The position numbers and the translations under genes are program-made. From contig CM043959.1 of the NCBI GenBank assembly GCA_014529385.2, forward strand, positions 48,303,928 through 48,367,927: a DNA stretch of 64,000 bases. The letters run 5' to 3'. This document shows positions 1 to 11,474 of this stretch, in pieces (position 1 is the stretch's first letter; every line of letters starts with the position of its first letter). The DNA is from Adiantum capillus-veneris. Lineage: Eukaryota > Streptophyta > Polypodiopsida > Polypodiales > Pteridaceae. The notes beneath the pieces were generated by a model that made no database searches, had not been told where the DNA came from, and saw only the letters and a program-made list of their open reading frames with translations.

Positions 1-876
1 TTGTTTTGAACAAAATTTTCTCAATTTACACTCAAGTTCTCAAAAGTCAGTATAAAATTTAGTTTTTACCCAGTTTGGTGATCCAAATTCTGTGGGCCTT
101 TACAAAAGTCGTTTGTACACATGCATAGAGTCTCTAGTATCAACCTTGATCACTTTTGAGCTGAAAGTAAATAATCGTTATTATTTACTTTAAGCCTAAA
201 ATGAGCACTTTTTTGAACTTTTTCATTAAACAATCTTTTCATGAGCTATTTTAAGCCTTTGAGTCATGTCAAAACTTAATTTGGCCTAAAATATCAAGAA
301 AAAGTAAATAATCTAATTTTTTGCAAACTTTTGAAATTTTTACCTCAATGCGTCCTTAAGCTTACCCACTGGTTCATACAACTTTTAAAGCATACTCTCC
401 AGTCGGATTGAGTGGTTGACAGTCTTCTGTTGCTATTTCTAGTTGTAGACCTAAAATTTTGCAACTTCATATAATAACTCACAATTGATTCTTTTTGATA
501 GAGCAATATTCTGAAATCCATCTCGGATTCTACTTACCTTACTCCTAGGTTCTATTGCAATGGGGTTGTAGAAAGTGTCCACAAACACTTGTTTTCTTTT
601 TTTTATGGTTTTTTGAGTTTTGATCTTAAGACTTGTTTTGTCTATCAATCATTCTCAAAATCCTAATGTAATCCTACAATCCTAAAGACACTCAGCAAGT
701 ATGACTTACTTCCAAGCTACCTCTACACAACAAAAGACGATAATCTTAAGCTATGCGGTTTCAAAAAGAAAGTTTCTACTATAGGAGATCCTAGAGGAAG
801 TTAAAGGATAACTTCACCAGACGCTCGTATTTTTCCCTATTTTAGGTCTCTTCAATCCTCGACAGGCGACGCCAAA
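1..876 (-). mobile_element. 5' internal region of a minus-strand LTR element, cut by the window edge
   Basis: Read on the minus strand, this is the leader and first coding stretch that follow the LTR at 877-1784. A primer-site-like TGGCGTCGCCTGTC lies at 874-861, right after the LTR end ...CCCACA, which is the normal place for minus-strand DNA priming. Bases 1-665 are repeated in inverted orientation at about 23,029-23,690. Further left the element leaves the window, so its class cannot be proven; the TTTGGCG primer style suggests a Tat/Athila-type Ty3/gypsy element. Confidence 0.5.
382..648 (-). pseudogene. Unrecognised element ORF relic containing VFVDTFYNPIA
   Basis: An open stretch of 65 codons starts with an ATG at 648 and includes the string KQVFVDTFYNPIAIEPRSK. 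A one-base frame change then continues into LQLEIATEDCQPLNP. The inverted copy at 23,047-23,360 encodes the matching strings VFVDTFHNPIAEEPRSR and LQLETSPKDCQPLNP. Protein-level similarity between two diverged DNA copies argues that this was coding sequence. I do not recognise the family. It lies about 230 bp inside the LTR, where a gag-like or accessory first ORF would sit. Confidence 0.4.
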
Positions 877-1784
877 TGTGGGACGGGTGTCTAACCTCAC
901 TCCTATCTTATTGCAGACATAGCGAGAACCACGAATATAATTGTCAATCCATGGGACGAAGCTAACACGACTAGTGCATAGATGCTATAAGAGTTTGTCC
1001 AATTGCTTGAAAAACAACAAACAACTCGCATCTAACTCAAGCTACACTCAAATGACTGAAATCACCAAAAGCTAATCGCTCATCGACAAATAAATCACAT
1101 CCATTACAGCATCAAACAACATCCAAACGTTATAAAACTTCTAGGGCATGTTTATAAGACCTAAGCACACATGCTTATGGTCTCAAATCTCACTTTAGGT
1201 CAAGTGCAAAAATTGCAATTATTAACATGAGTGAGTTTTTGGCCTAGTTGTTTTTGACCCAAAATACATCTAAATGCTTAGCAATGATGTCCCAATACCC
1301 CGCCTATACTTAGTTTTTTTATTTTGAAGCTTAAATTCTTACTTATGATGAAATTAGACTACGGGTAGGCAACACCAAAAGCTACAAAACATCGTGAAAT
1401 GCTTACGTCAATGCGTAGAGCTCTTACCTACGGTTGCAACGCAACAGATGCGACTGCAATGTGACAACCGGGGAGGGAGTAGGAAGCGAGAGAAGGAGAG
1501 AAGTGAGCGTCGTTAGCTGCTGTGTTTCTATTATCCAAAACTTATGAAAAACTTACAAAAATTGGCTTTTATACCTAGCCAATGTTTTTGGTGGTTAAAA
1601 CTAATAATATGAGAGCTCTAACTAAAGATAGGTTGATACAATCTAGAAGCTTGTAGCCCCAACTCATCAATTACAAAGTTTATCTGAAAAGTAGGAGTTA
1701 CAATATTCTCGATTCATCAAAATAATAAGTGTTTTTACAATGAAAGCTCCAAAAAATGTGATCCGAGTTAGCTTGCGGCTAATA
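877..1784 (-). repeat. LTR copy 1 (5' LTR of a minus-strand element)
   Basis: Aligns by eye along its whole length with 16,429-17,382: both begin TGTGGGACGGGTGTCTAACC and end near GCTAACA (mutated to GCTAATA here). On the minus strand the LTR reads TG/TA...CCCACA and is followed by a primer-site-like sequence, so this is taken as a 5' LTR facing left. No 5-bp target duplication is visible because the other end lies outside the window. Confidence 0.6.
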
Positions 1785-2113
1785 GTACGTTTTTGGATTG
1801 CAACCAAACTTGGTAGGATAGTTTCCTTAGATGTCTTAGACCTCCTCCTAAAGTGTTGTTGCATTTGGACTTTGTTTGAGTGTTGAAATGGCATGACGAC
1901 CGAGTGCGGTGACATAGGACATAGGCAGTTTGCTAGAATTGAGAGTGATGGATTTTCTAGTGCGAGAGATGGATTAATTCCATAGGTTCACTTCTCCAGG
2001 CTGACACCCTCAAAGAGTCTTTATGCCCCATCCAAGTTTACTCCTTGAGTATTGATATTATGTTAGTGCCAGATAGCTATGCTATAGTGTGCGTTGCGGT
2101 AACCCGCTAACAT

Positions 2114-2130
2114 TGACACCGTTGTTGGGG
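2114..2130 (+). promoter_or_regulatory. tRNA-Asp-type primer-binding site relic
   Basis: TGACACCGTTGTTGGGG follows the LTR-end-like GCTAACA at 2106-2112 and matches 14 of 17 positions of TGGCGCCGTTGCCGGGG, the complement of the plant tRNA-Asp 3' end. Differences are G-to-A or C-to-T, as expected for methylation-driven decay. It implies that an LTR of a second, plus-strand gypsy-type element ends at 2112. That LTR's start within 1785-2112 is not clear. Confidence 0.45.
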
Positions 2131-2965
2131 ATAGTAATCCTTAGGTGGTAAGTGACCTAGTTGTAGCTTTTACTCTAGAGACCTTTGATTTTGATTTTCA
2201 TTCCATTTACACTTTAGCAGTCAAACAGCTAGACACAGGGTTTAGTGCTTGGTAGGGGCTAGAATTTGGGGACTTACTAGGTATATTCTTGAGATGTATT
2301 GGAAGTTGTGAGTGAGATACGAAAGCATTTCATTCTGCATTTTCTCCGATTCTTTGAGACTATTGTTCCATCTTTAGTTTTTCTTTTCGTTTTGCACCGT
2401 CTATTGGTTGTTGTTTATAGGATTCATTTTAGTACCTAGGACTAGGTTAGGTAACATCTAAAACCATCAAATTGGGCATAGAAGATCAGGGGAAAAACCA
2501 TATTTTGGTAGCCCAGACCATAAACTCTGAAATTTTGTAAAGTTGATGGTTAGAACTCAAAAAGTGATACAAACCCAAAAATAAGTGCAAAAAGGAGTAA
2601 ACCAAGTCAGGGAGAGTTGATCTGGAAATTTTCATGCCAATTGGTGCAGGAACATGGATCGCGATGTGAGAGCGCTAGGTGTGAAAGTGATGCGTGGTGC
2701 ATGCGGAGTGTGAGGGAGGACAAGAGTAGAAGACACATTGTGTCGGTGGAGAAACCTTCAATAATGTGGTGAGGATCTTCTTATTATTTGTGTATGTGAA
2801 GAATAAGGAATATGTATGTACATACAGTGGGTGGTTGGACACCGACCGTCCGGCGTGAGAAAAGTGCAATGCCTTTACCCCAACAATCTCCAACTTAAAG
2901 GTGATGCATATATAAGTGAGTGCTACTAGCTAGACTACTAGTATGTACAAAAAAATAAGTGAGAG
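2131..2965. other. Leader-like sequence after the 2114 primer site; no gene seen
   Basis: AT-rich sequence with only short open frames. It sits where the 5' untranslated region of the plus-strand element would be. No zinc knuckle, protease or RT motif was found before the solo LTR interrupts at 2966. Confidence 0.4.
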
Positions 2966-5550
2966 TGTAAGGTCTCTGCCACCCTTGGAAAGGGGATTCC
3001 CATGTAAGGGAATACATATCTGGCCATTTTGGTCATAAACAAAAAGTTACTATTTTTGGCAGTTTTTCCATCTTTGATAAGCCAATGTTAAATATATTAT
3101 TTTAAGATTTTCAAAAATAAAATTTTCACTTGTTTATCATTTTTGAGGTGCTTACACCAACCTAGACGCGACCATCTCGTCTTTTCCATAAAAATAGATG
3201 TCTGTCTCAAAAACTACTAAATATAGCAGGTGTGTGCATCTAACACCTTAGTCTGTCATCCTCAAGCTCGTCTTTTAATAGCAAGTTTCAGAATTGAATT
3301 ATGATAAGCCAAGCTTACTTTAGACAATTAAATTTCATCCTAATGTTAATAAATTAAATCCTAAGCTTAAGGTATGCATATGTATGCATGTGCATGTGTA
3401 TGTGTATGTATGACCATAAATGACCCATGGCCATATCCTATCTCTTATGGTATGTTGACCCTAAGCATGGGTAAGTACATGAGGTGTATCACTCAATTGG
3501 GTAAAAAGGGACACCTCTAGTGGTAAGTGAGAGGCTTGTGACACCTCTAATCCTTCATTTGTCAAGAGGGGGCAAGCAAGGGAGGTATGGGCATGCCTTG
3601 GACCTCAAGAAACCTCCAAACCCCTATATAAAGGCCATTCACACTCAATTTTAGACACACTTGAACACACTTGGGAGAAGGGAGCTCTGCTGCTGTGGCA
3701 ATTAACTTGGTGGCTTCTACATCAAAGCTTTGAGAGATCAATACCTCCAAAGCACATTGGTAATATTGTAAATCTATTTCTTAATCAAGCTATTATCAAT
3801 CTCTTCTCTCAATTGGAATCCTTTCCAATTGCTCCTATACATTATCATTCAATTGGAATCCTTTCCAATTTCTACTCTATTATCAAAATCTATACTCTTA
3901 ATTACCTATCCTCAATTGGAAATCAACAATCATTATATCTATTTTATGGTAATTCCTCTACATTACAAAGTAATGAAGGTCTCACCGCTTGATTACATAA
4001 TTGATTATGTTGACTGCATGCACAATTCTTCATTAACGTAACCTAAATATTTGCATGATTAGCTAAGCATATTCAAGAATTGTCCAACTAAAATGATGGA
4101 TTGTTCTTGCACGTATATATAATTGATTAATCATGAGATTAGTGCATAAATGGATGGTGTGAATGAGTATTGTCTATTAGACCTTACATAAAATTTATTG
4201 CCTACCATAAGCATAAATCATTGGAATAGAAGTGTAAGAATAGATGAAATTAACATTCCATCAACCTTATTATCAAATTGGTTTTTGCACAATTAGTTCT
4301 TACACATTTTCAAGTTAATTAGAGACAAGATGGCCCCAAAAAGGACCCGTACATGCTAGCGAGATTCACAACAATAAGGCTGGCACTAGCCGAGAAGCTA
4401 ATAAAGGAAAAAGAATTGCCTTGGAGGATGTGCCACCAAACTTGCTAGGCAATGGCCGTACATTAGACAAGGTTGGAATTAATTTTGTTAAGTATTTGCA
4501 TTCATTGCATAGACGATAGAGTAGAAAAAGGGAAAACAATCTCTATGGATCATAAAACCATCACAAATTACGGCATATGTTTTATATAATTTTCTTTGAA
4601 GAGTGAAAGATTGTTTGGAAAGTAATCTGTTTGCTCGTAGGAAAAAAATGTTTTCCTAGTAGAAGAACTCTCGAACCTTCTTCATTCAAAATCCTATATT
4701 GATATAGTCAAAACTCCCTTTGATATCCACGGAGGAGAGCTTAGCAGAGTGAATGCTAAAGCAGTGCATATGGTTGCACACATCTTGCGGGTTGGTGCCA
4801 AGAATGCAAGATAGTACTTGCGGATTGTTGCCTGGATTGCAAGTTAGTCACTGCGGGTTGGTGCCCAAATTGGAGGACAATTTAGTTGTATGGGCAACTA
4901 AAGACATGGAGAGCAATAAACTCTTGCCATGATAAGTGAACTCTTGGGGTTGGGATATTTTAATGAAGAAGGATCGTATGTTGTTTTTCTTCTAGAAGGA
5001 TTATCTAGCTCTGCCGATTTAAAATTGGTTGAAGGGCTGTCTTAATGAACTTGTGATGGAAACCCAAAAAAGAAACTTTGTGTATGAACAATCATGTAGT
5101 AATAATTAGAAAACAAGTAGAACAAAGTGTGAGTGTGGGGGTGGAAAGTGGGGATTGGCTCAGGTTGCCAGTCAAGGATGGGTGGTCTCGATTAGTCGAG
5201 AAACTCTCCTCTCCCTCTTGTAAAAGAGCGAATTAGAGACTCATTGTGCCAAGAGTCGAGAATTCCAATTGTACGTGCCTCTGAAACTATGGGGAAAAAG
5301 GCAATTGGGGTTTCTCTCTCTCAGAGGTGAGAATTAGGAATGTCATAGTATTGTAATAGTTCACACTTTCCCTGCGAGATAGGGATAGGAATATTTTTTA
5401 ATGGTTTGGACTCAAGTTACTCGGTGATGAGAGTCTCTCCATTAGAATCTTGTCTATATTGACTATGTTTTCTCGATTGATAGGGCCTAGCGACCTGTTA
5501 GGTGCCCTCCTATTTCCAAAAGGTTATGGTATCGAGGAGGGGACCTCACA
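2966..5550 (+). mobile_element. Old solo LTR of chromovirus family C
   Basis: Begins TGTAAGGTCTC and ends GGGGACCTCACA, the same termini as the family-C LTRs at 31,256-34,024, 36,207-38,922 and 44,054-46,881. No primer site follows and no polypurine tract precedes, and the flanks GAGAG/AAGAG look like a 5-bp target duplication with one change, so this is a solo LTR. A TATA box (TATATAAA, 3625-3632), short repeats of a TTGCGGGTTGGTGCC-like unit (about 4,785-4,880) and a degenerate MAP(K)RTR-type start at 4331 keep the order seen in the younger LTRs. Sequence divergence is high, so this copy is much older. Confidence 0.7.
3625..3632 (+). promoter_or_regulatory. TATA box of the old family-C LTR
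   Basis: TATATAAA lies about 660 bp into the LTR. The younger copies carry TATTTAAA at the equivalent place, followed by a long transcribed part of the LTR. Confidence 0.5.
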
Positions 5551-6325
5551 AAGAGACTCTCTCAACCTATGCCCATTCACTTGCTCAATCAATCTATGTG
5601 CAACCATATCGGCTCTAGGGATAGGTGAGCACATATACTCATGCTAGAGCATGCATGTAAATCCTACAGAAAACTTTGTATGGTCTACAAAATTCCATTA
5701 TGCATCATTCTAGTGTCAATCATCGTACGACTGACAATCCCTACTATAAATGCTCCCACTGCAGCTGCTAGGCTAGGCCTCAACACTAGTAGTTTGTACA
5801 TGAGATGTTTGAATGCTAAAGAAATCTACACAAACCTGGATGTTCTAGCCTCCCTTGTGCTATCTGCATGTAGTGCATCATCAAGGCTACCCATCCCATA
5901 TGGATGTGTCAACACCGGCACCATCCCTCTCACCCATAGGCAAAAGTGTATGTCCTTGCACCAACTCATCAGCCTCTAGCATGATCATATCAAAGAACTC
6001 TATGTCTGTCGTCTCTACCTATGTCTCTAGGGATTATACCCACTCTACGTCTGTCATAAAAATTAATATCTAACCAACCCAAATGATTTTCTCATATTAA
6101 ACTGATCACTTAATGTGGGAGAATACACGGGAACAAGGGTTAAGATATAGACATGTGCTTATAGATCTATCTCAACACGGGGCCAATGGTTAAGGGGCCC
6201 AAATGAGAGATGGTCTATCAAAGATCAAGGCTAACCAATGGATCATAAGACCTTAGGGTTAGCTTCATTGAAGACCTCCAATAATGTGTGTAAAAGTCCT
6301 TTGACCTTAGGTAAGCTAGGGCTGA
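5551..6325. other. Unassigned stretch between solo LTR and minisatellite
   Basis: Contains overlapping open frames up to 112 codons (5641-5979 plus), but I see no recognisable domain on either strand. One minus-strand frame (about 5,890-6,020) reads smoothly as DIEFFDMIMLEADELVQGHT, which could be a coding relic. Nothing firmer can be said. Confidence 0.3.
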
Positions 6326-6520
6326 GCTTGAGGTGGGAACCCGGCCTAAGCTTGAGGTGCTTGTCCTGCTTGAGGTGCTTGTCGTGCTTGAGGTGCTTGA
6401 CATGCTTGAGGTGCTTGATTAATATGCTTGAGGTGCTTGACTGGCTCCATGCTTGAGGTGCTTCAATTGCTACATGATTAAGGTGATTGAGGTGCCTTGA
6501 GATGCTTGCCTGAGATGCTT
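6326..6520. repeat. Minisatellite of TGCTTGAGGTGCTTG units
   Basis: The phrase CTTGAGGTGCTTG recurs about nine times with 4-18 bp of varying spacer, decaying rightward into GATTGAGGTGCC and GAGATGCTTGCC. The open frames on both strands here (His-Leu-Lys and Leu-Arg-Cys repeats) are by-products of the repeat. Confidence 0.75.
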
Positions 6521-6642
6521 GTGGGAACACCCCCTAGTTCAAGTGCTTTGTCATGCTTGATGACTAAGGGGCTTGCTCATCCAAAGTCAAAAAGATCCCT
6601 ACAAGGAGGGGGGGGAGCCTACAAGGGGGGGGATGAGAGAGA

Positions 6643-6669
6643 ACACACACACACACACACACACACACA
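6643..6669. repeat. (AC)n microsatellite
   Basis: Uninterrupted AC dinucleotides about 27 bp long. The purine-rich tract GGGGGGGGATGAGAGAG lies immediately to the left. Confidence 0.9.
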
Positions 6670-7521
6670 AGGGAAGCCCCAGCTTGAAGAGGCAGCAAGG
6701 ACACTTGTCAAGTTCCTCCCCATGTTGCCCTCATGGTGTGCCTGAAGCCTATTGGTTGGCCACCCAAGGGGTCCAATGATAATTTAGGATATTTAATTAA
6801 TTGATTTTGCATTTATCAAGTCCTCTCTCTCAAAGGGGAAAGGGGGACACTTGTCCCAAGGCTACCCCTGTTGCTTGTAATGGCTCCTGCTTGTGATTGG
6901 CTAGGCCTGGAGGGGTCCAATGAGCTTCAAGCATGAGCTACAAGGGGGGGTCCGACCCAAGCAATCTAGGGGTCTTCTTAGGGGGTATACTCACCCACAC
7001 ACACTCACATACACTCTGATGGGTACTATGCAAAGTGCAAGACCTTTGAGAGCCTACACCAACACTCTTGGCTATGGAGTGCAAATCCAACCAAGAGCCA
7101 TGCTTCAATGCTTAAGCTTGCCATCTCCTTCTTCTTCATTACTATGCTATTATGTATGCTAGCAACAAGATTATGATAAGTGAGGAACTAATTCTTTCTC
7201 CTACGAAATGTTTCTTCTTCCTCTTCCCTACCCTCATTCCTTGCTAGCTCTCTCCACCTTCGAAGGTGTTTGAGGTCTTGGGACTGAGGCTTGGGATAGT
7301 TAATGCTTTCTACAAGTGCATGTTATGCTTATTGCAAGAAGGCTAATGGTTTATTGCAAGTAGATTAATTACTTAATGCAAGTAGATTAATTGTATTGCA
7401 AGGTAGATTAATTATTGCTTTAAGCACAAGTTGATGCATAAAAGTATACATCTTCATGCACTCAAATGATTTAGGGAACACAAAGATTAATGATGTTCAC
7501 AAGTTCTTGATTGTTTCCAAG
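6670..7521. other. Stretch without a recognisable gene
   Basis: GC-richer than its surroundings at 6,670-7,020, with the phrase GGGGTCCAATGA occurring twice (about 6,768 and 6,914), then AT-rich. No coding motif found. Confidence 0.35.
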
Positions 7522-8571
7522 CTAAGATTGATTGTTGAAATTATGCAAAATCTTGGTGTGTGAACCTTCCATCTTCATATTGCCAAGGAGGTCTGAAGGA
7601 ACACAAAGATTGTATTGTACCAAGTCTCTCTTAATGAGAGAATCTATAATACAAATGCCTTTTGGAGGGGGGACCGGCTCCACATAAATCCGGTCCTCAA
7701 TTGTTGTCATATTCTCTACACTCTCTCTCTTGTAAAAGTATTGTTCATGCCTAGTTACAACCTCTTCCGGCACATACCCTAACAACACCTACCTTGTCTC
7801 ACTAGAGTGCTGCCACTCTACCTCTATCTCTACCGAGTCTACTAGCATGTCTTGCACATCTAAATTCTCTATCGCGTGAGCATGGTGGATCTCACCCATG
7901 AAGGAGACATGTCTCATCCCTCACTCAAAGAATACCAACAACAAAACCAAGACTATGATTTCTTGAACCTCAAATACATGCATAGGATATACTAAGCCAC
8001 TACGTGCTCCTTTGGCAATCACTGATGATCCACAATGCATCTAGAAAGAGTTCTCTCTAAGAAATGTTTGGCACCCACAATCTGTGAACTGTCTCATTGA
8101 GATCAGTCTTTGTCTCAACTGAGGAACATATCACACATATCATAGCGTATATGATGCACCACTGGGAAATGACAATAAAAAATCTCCTACACCTAAAATG
8201 TAAAACACCAAGTGTACACAACCAAAGCTTCCACTAGAGAAGGTGCTAAACCACTCACGATGTAGTGTGATGTGAAAAATTGCATCCTCATCTAGTAACC
8301 AACGGACATAAGTGTCACCTCTCAAAGACATGTAATCAAGAGAAACACTAAAGGCAAACATGACATCACCGTCAATGGCTTATGAAGCCACTGCTTTGGC
8401 ATGTGTTAAAACCTCATGTGTATTATGCATAGATCTCCATTGATGCCTCATACATCTGAAACAACAACATCTAATGTGCCTTGTGTGACCATAATGCCAA
8501 CAACGCATATATTGATAACTACGAGACCACCATCTCTCACAAGTCATCATCATAGACTCTAAACTCTCCAC
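7522..8571 (-). pseudogene. Decayed Ty1/copia gag-protease fragment
   Basis: One reading frame runs leftward from 8571 to 7522, broken by several stops. In order it shows a zinc-knuckle relic (RCWHYGHTRHIRCCC, second Cys changed to Tyr), a retropepsin region (WLLDEDAIFHITLHREWFS, where the catalytic D-S/T-G has become D-E-D), the post-protease segment YVPQLRQRLISMRQF, and SSVIAKGARSGLVYP, typical of copia between protease and integrase. After about 7,960 the frame continues (PEEVVTRHEQYFYKRE) without a recognisable domain, and integrase and RT motifs are missing. Almost all of gag upstream of the knuckle is also gone. Family placement rests on the order and spacing of these motifs. Confidence 0.6.
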
Positions 8572-8678
8572 ACATGTCTGCTAAGTGGATGCCAAGAAAT
8601 CAAACTATGGCGAGAAATCTTGGGAGAAAGTTGATCGAGTCTTCCTTGTAAACTGAGCAAATAACTCCAAAAAAAGCA

Positions 8679-9180
8679 AATTGAATCTCACCAATCTATT
8701 AGAGAGATTAGAGTAAGAGATAGCACACACACACATATCCTTCTTAAAACTAATTGAATCTTACTAATCTATTAGAGAAATTAGATTAAGAGATAGCACA
8801 CACACACACACATGTCCTTCTTAAAACTAATTGAATCTTACTAATCTATTAGAGAAATTAGAGTAAGAGATAGCACACACACACATATCCATCTTAAAAC
8901 TAATTGAATCTTACTAATCTATTAGAGAGATAAGAGTAAGAGATAGTACACACACACATATCCATCTTAAAACTAATTGAATCTTACTAATCTATTAGAG
9001 AGATTAGAGTAAAAGATAGCACACACACACACATATCCTTCTTAAAACTAATTGAATCTTACTAATCTATTAGAGAGATTAGAGTAAGAGATAGCACACA
9101 CACACACACATAGCTAATTGAATCTTACTAATCTATTAGAGAGATTAGAGTAAAAGATAGCACACATACATCTTGAATGC
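8679..9180. repeat. 73-bp tandem repeat, seven copies, each with a hairpin and a short (CA)n
   Basis: Units run from AATTGAATCTTACTAATC through ATTAGAGAGATTAG, AGTAAGAGATAGCACACACAC and ATATCCTTCTTAAAACT, repeated about every 68-77 bp. The arms CTTACTAATC and GATTAGAGTAAG are nearly complementary and would fold into a stem in each unit. Copies differ mainly in the number of CA pairs. Relative to the copia relic on the minus strand, the array lies between a TATA box and the first coding remnant, so it would be in its leader. Confidence 0.85.
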
Positions 9181-9322
9181 TTAATTAATACGCACCTTAT
9201 TAGTCTACTAGAGTTTTTGCTCTCTTAGTGGTTTGTGGACGCCTTCTCTCTAAGAGAAGTGACAGCACTTCGTGAGCGCTATAGAAGCAATCTCTATGTC
9301 TAAAGTGTGAGCATGGATGCTC

Positions 9323-9330
9323 TATTTATA
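9323..9330 (-). promoter_or_regulatory. Possible TATA box (TATAAATA) driving leftward transcription
   Basis: On the minus strand CTGCTATAAATAGAGCATCC is a consensus plant TATA context. It sits upstream of the 73-bp repeats and the copia relic and may be the LTR promoter of that relic. LTR limits could not be found. Confidence 0.35.
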
Positions 9331-10885
9331 GCAGAAAAGAAATCGTCCATTTCCTTTTTCCAAAAAAAATATTTTTTTTAATTTTTTTAATTAATTTTTT
9401 TTCCCTCAAAAATCATACCCGCGTTTTTGGTAACCTTGGTGGTACCCATCAGCTTGACCACTTTGTCATTATCATCAAAAGATAAGACCAGACAGTCCCC
9501 CCTCATTAAGATTAGTCAAGACTAGCCTCTCCTTTTCATGTGACAGTGTGTCCAACTTTGTCCCCTCCTATGTGAGTCCATGTGCCTTCATTTGTCATCC
9601 CTGTGTATTCTTTTGTCTTTATAATTATTTTATTTATTTTCTTAATGATAATTTACTTTACATTTTTAAGTTAAACTTTACAGTCTTATATTAACTTTAT
9701 AGTAGTAAAAGAAAATTCTACAATCAGTAAATAAGTCTTGCAATAAGTTAGTTAGTGATTCATATAGCTAAACATGTCAGAATTTTGTAGCGTAAATTTT
9801 AAACTCTAGGTTTTCTCAACCTACGATTCATAATTTGAACTCGAATATCTTAAATAATGAAGATTAAGATTTCTGCTAAGTGGGAAGCTTTTTGGGTTTT
9901 GTGGTCAGGATGCTTACATGGACAACTGACATCTTTTGAGTTGGTTCTGTAGCCAGAACTTGAAAAGAAGGATTTGACAGCCATTGTGTGTGCAAGAATA
10001 CTAAGGCATACTTGATCTTGACAAAGTTTCCTAAATCAAGCTTGATGGTCAAGCCATGTGCATAATTAACTGGAGCACTTGATTTTGGTGGGGTTCACTA
10101 AACAAGTTTTCCATAATTGAGTGCTTTGGAGATACGGGTAGATATGGTTCAAAGATTTGCGATGGATAGCTACCTAAGGATTAATCCAGGCCATTGATGA
10201 TAGGGTTTAAGCCTTATTTTGTTTTACATGTACGTACCAGTTATGTGAGCTTGATGATGGAAAAAAGCTTAACGTATCTATAGCAGATGCAGATTAAAGT
10301 GCAGCTGGCACAAACAAGAGGTTGTGCAGGTTTAGAGGGGATGAATGTCATGCAGCTTCACTTCCATGCTAAGAAACATACCTAGATGATGCACATTGAG
10401 CTTACTTGAAGCTCAAAAAAGAGAAATCACCAAGGGCATACAGAGCTTGAAGGAAATTAGAGCAAGTCAATTAGAGGAGAAGTTGAAGCTTGTGAGAAGC
10501 AATTAAGGTAGTGCACAGAAAATAGAGAAGGAAGCTGCAGAACATTTGAGAAAAATTGAAGCATAATGATTGACACGGTGAACTTAAATGAAGTTTCCAA
10601 AGTCGTGAATGTAGTTGAAGTAGGTCAATTTTGGAGCTGTTAACGGCCCAGTTAATCGTGTAAAGGGAGCTTAAATTACTATTTATCATGTAATCCAAGT
10701 GCTGGTGCTGCTAACAGCCCACCTTGGCTAATGACTAGATTGTACTCAAAGCTTTACTCAATTAATTGATGATTATTGTGATGAAGGAATCTTTGAGTGT
10801 CTATTGTTCTCTCTCTTCCACACCTCTCACAGCCAGAGGCCCCACACCTTTTCGGCTCACATTTCGAACACATATCCCCCAACAC
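9331..10885. other. Unassigned AT-rich stretch up to the copia insertion
   Basis: Contains a long A/T tract at about 9,360-9,410 and no recognisable domain. The short relic at 10,408-10,566 is listed separately. The copia element at 10,886 interrupts this sequence, which resumes at 16,056. Confidence 0.35.
10408..10566 (+). pseudogene. Weak coiled-coil coding relic
   Basis: Fifty-three codons with one internal TAA read as charged, heptad-like sequence, for example EAQKREITKGIQSLKEIRA and GSAQKIEKEAAEHLRKIEA. No start codon or family is evident. It could be chance in purine-rich DNA. Confidence 0.2.
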
Positions 10886-11112
10886 TGTTACCATATACAT
10901 GTGGTAGTGATGTGTGTGAACACACTAGGACCGCCGGGGCATTTTTTCCCTCTTTAGGAGGTTTTTTCCCCCGTGCATTGTATATACGCCCATCACTCTA
11001 GGGCTATCTATCTTTCCATTACACACTAAGTAACACACTCTCTATTGTGTGCCTAGAGCTTCCTTCGTCTTCTCCAAGCTGTGTGTGTTTCTCTGCAACC
11101 CTAATTCCAACA
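10886..11112 (+). repeat. Copia 5' LTR
   Basis: Starts TGTTACCATATACATG and ends AATTCCAACA; 227 bp, equal in length and apparently in sequence to 15,824-16,050. TATATA at 10,981-10,986 is the likely core promoter. Confidence 0.97.
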
Positions 11113-11114
11113 AT

Positions 11115-11126
11115 TGGTATCAGAGC
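11115..11126 (+). promoter_or_regulatory. Primer-binding site, initiator tRNA-Met
   Basis: TGGTATCAGAGC, two bases after the LTR, complementary to the 3' end of plant initiator Met-tRNA and standard for copia elements. Confidence 0.95.
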
Positions 11127-11474
11127 AGGTCACGTCCTCCCGGGCTTAGTCGCCAGCTGCTCCAGCACACGCCTGCTCACTTTCTCCGATTTCAGTGAGC
11201 TTTGGCGAGCGTTCGCAGGTCGACAAATATTTTGTGAAAGCTCGAAGACCCTGGTCTGCTCAGAATTTTGATTTGGGCTCATTTCGGCCTCCGTTTCCAC
11301 TACGGGCAGTACTGCACAGGCTATTTCGTCATTTTGTGCAGATTTTCTGTCAGTGCCGTTTTCTGCATAACAGGTGCCTTATAGTCTTATACGGTTTGTG
11401 CTATATAGCACAAGTTTTTCCCGCTCCATTTCTCCTATTTTCGGGCAGTTATCACATCAGGTGCAGCATTTACC

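Noticed and set aside
6243-6530. ORFs with HLKHVKHLKHDKHLK and its opposite-strand partner
   Set aside because: Produced by the 6.3-kb minisatellite; no conservation or start context.
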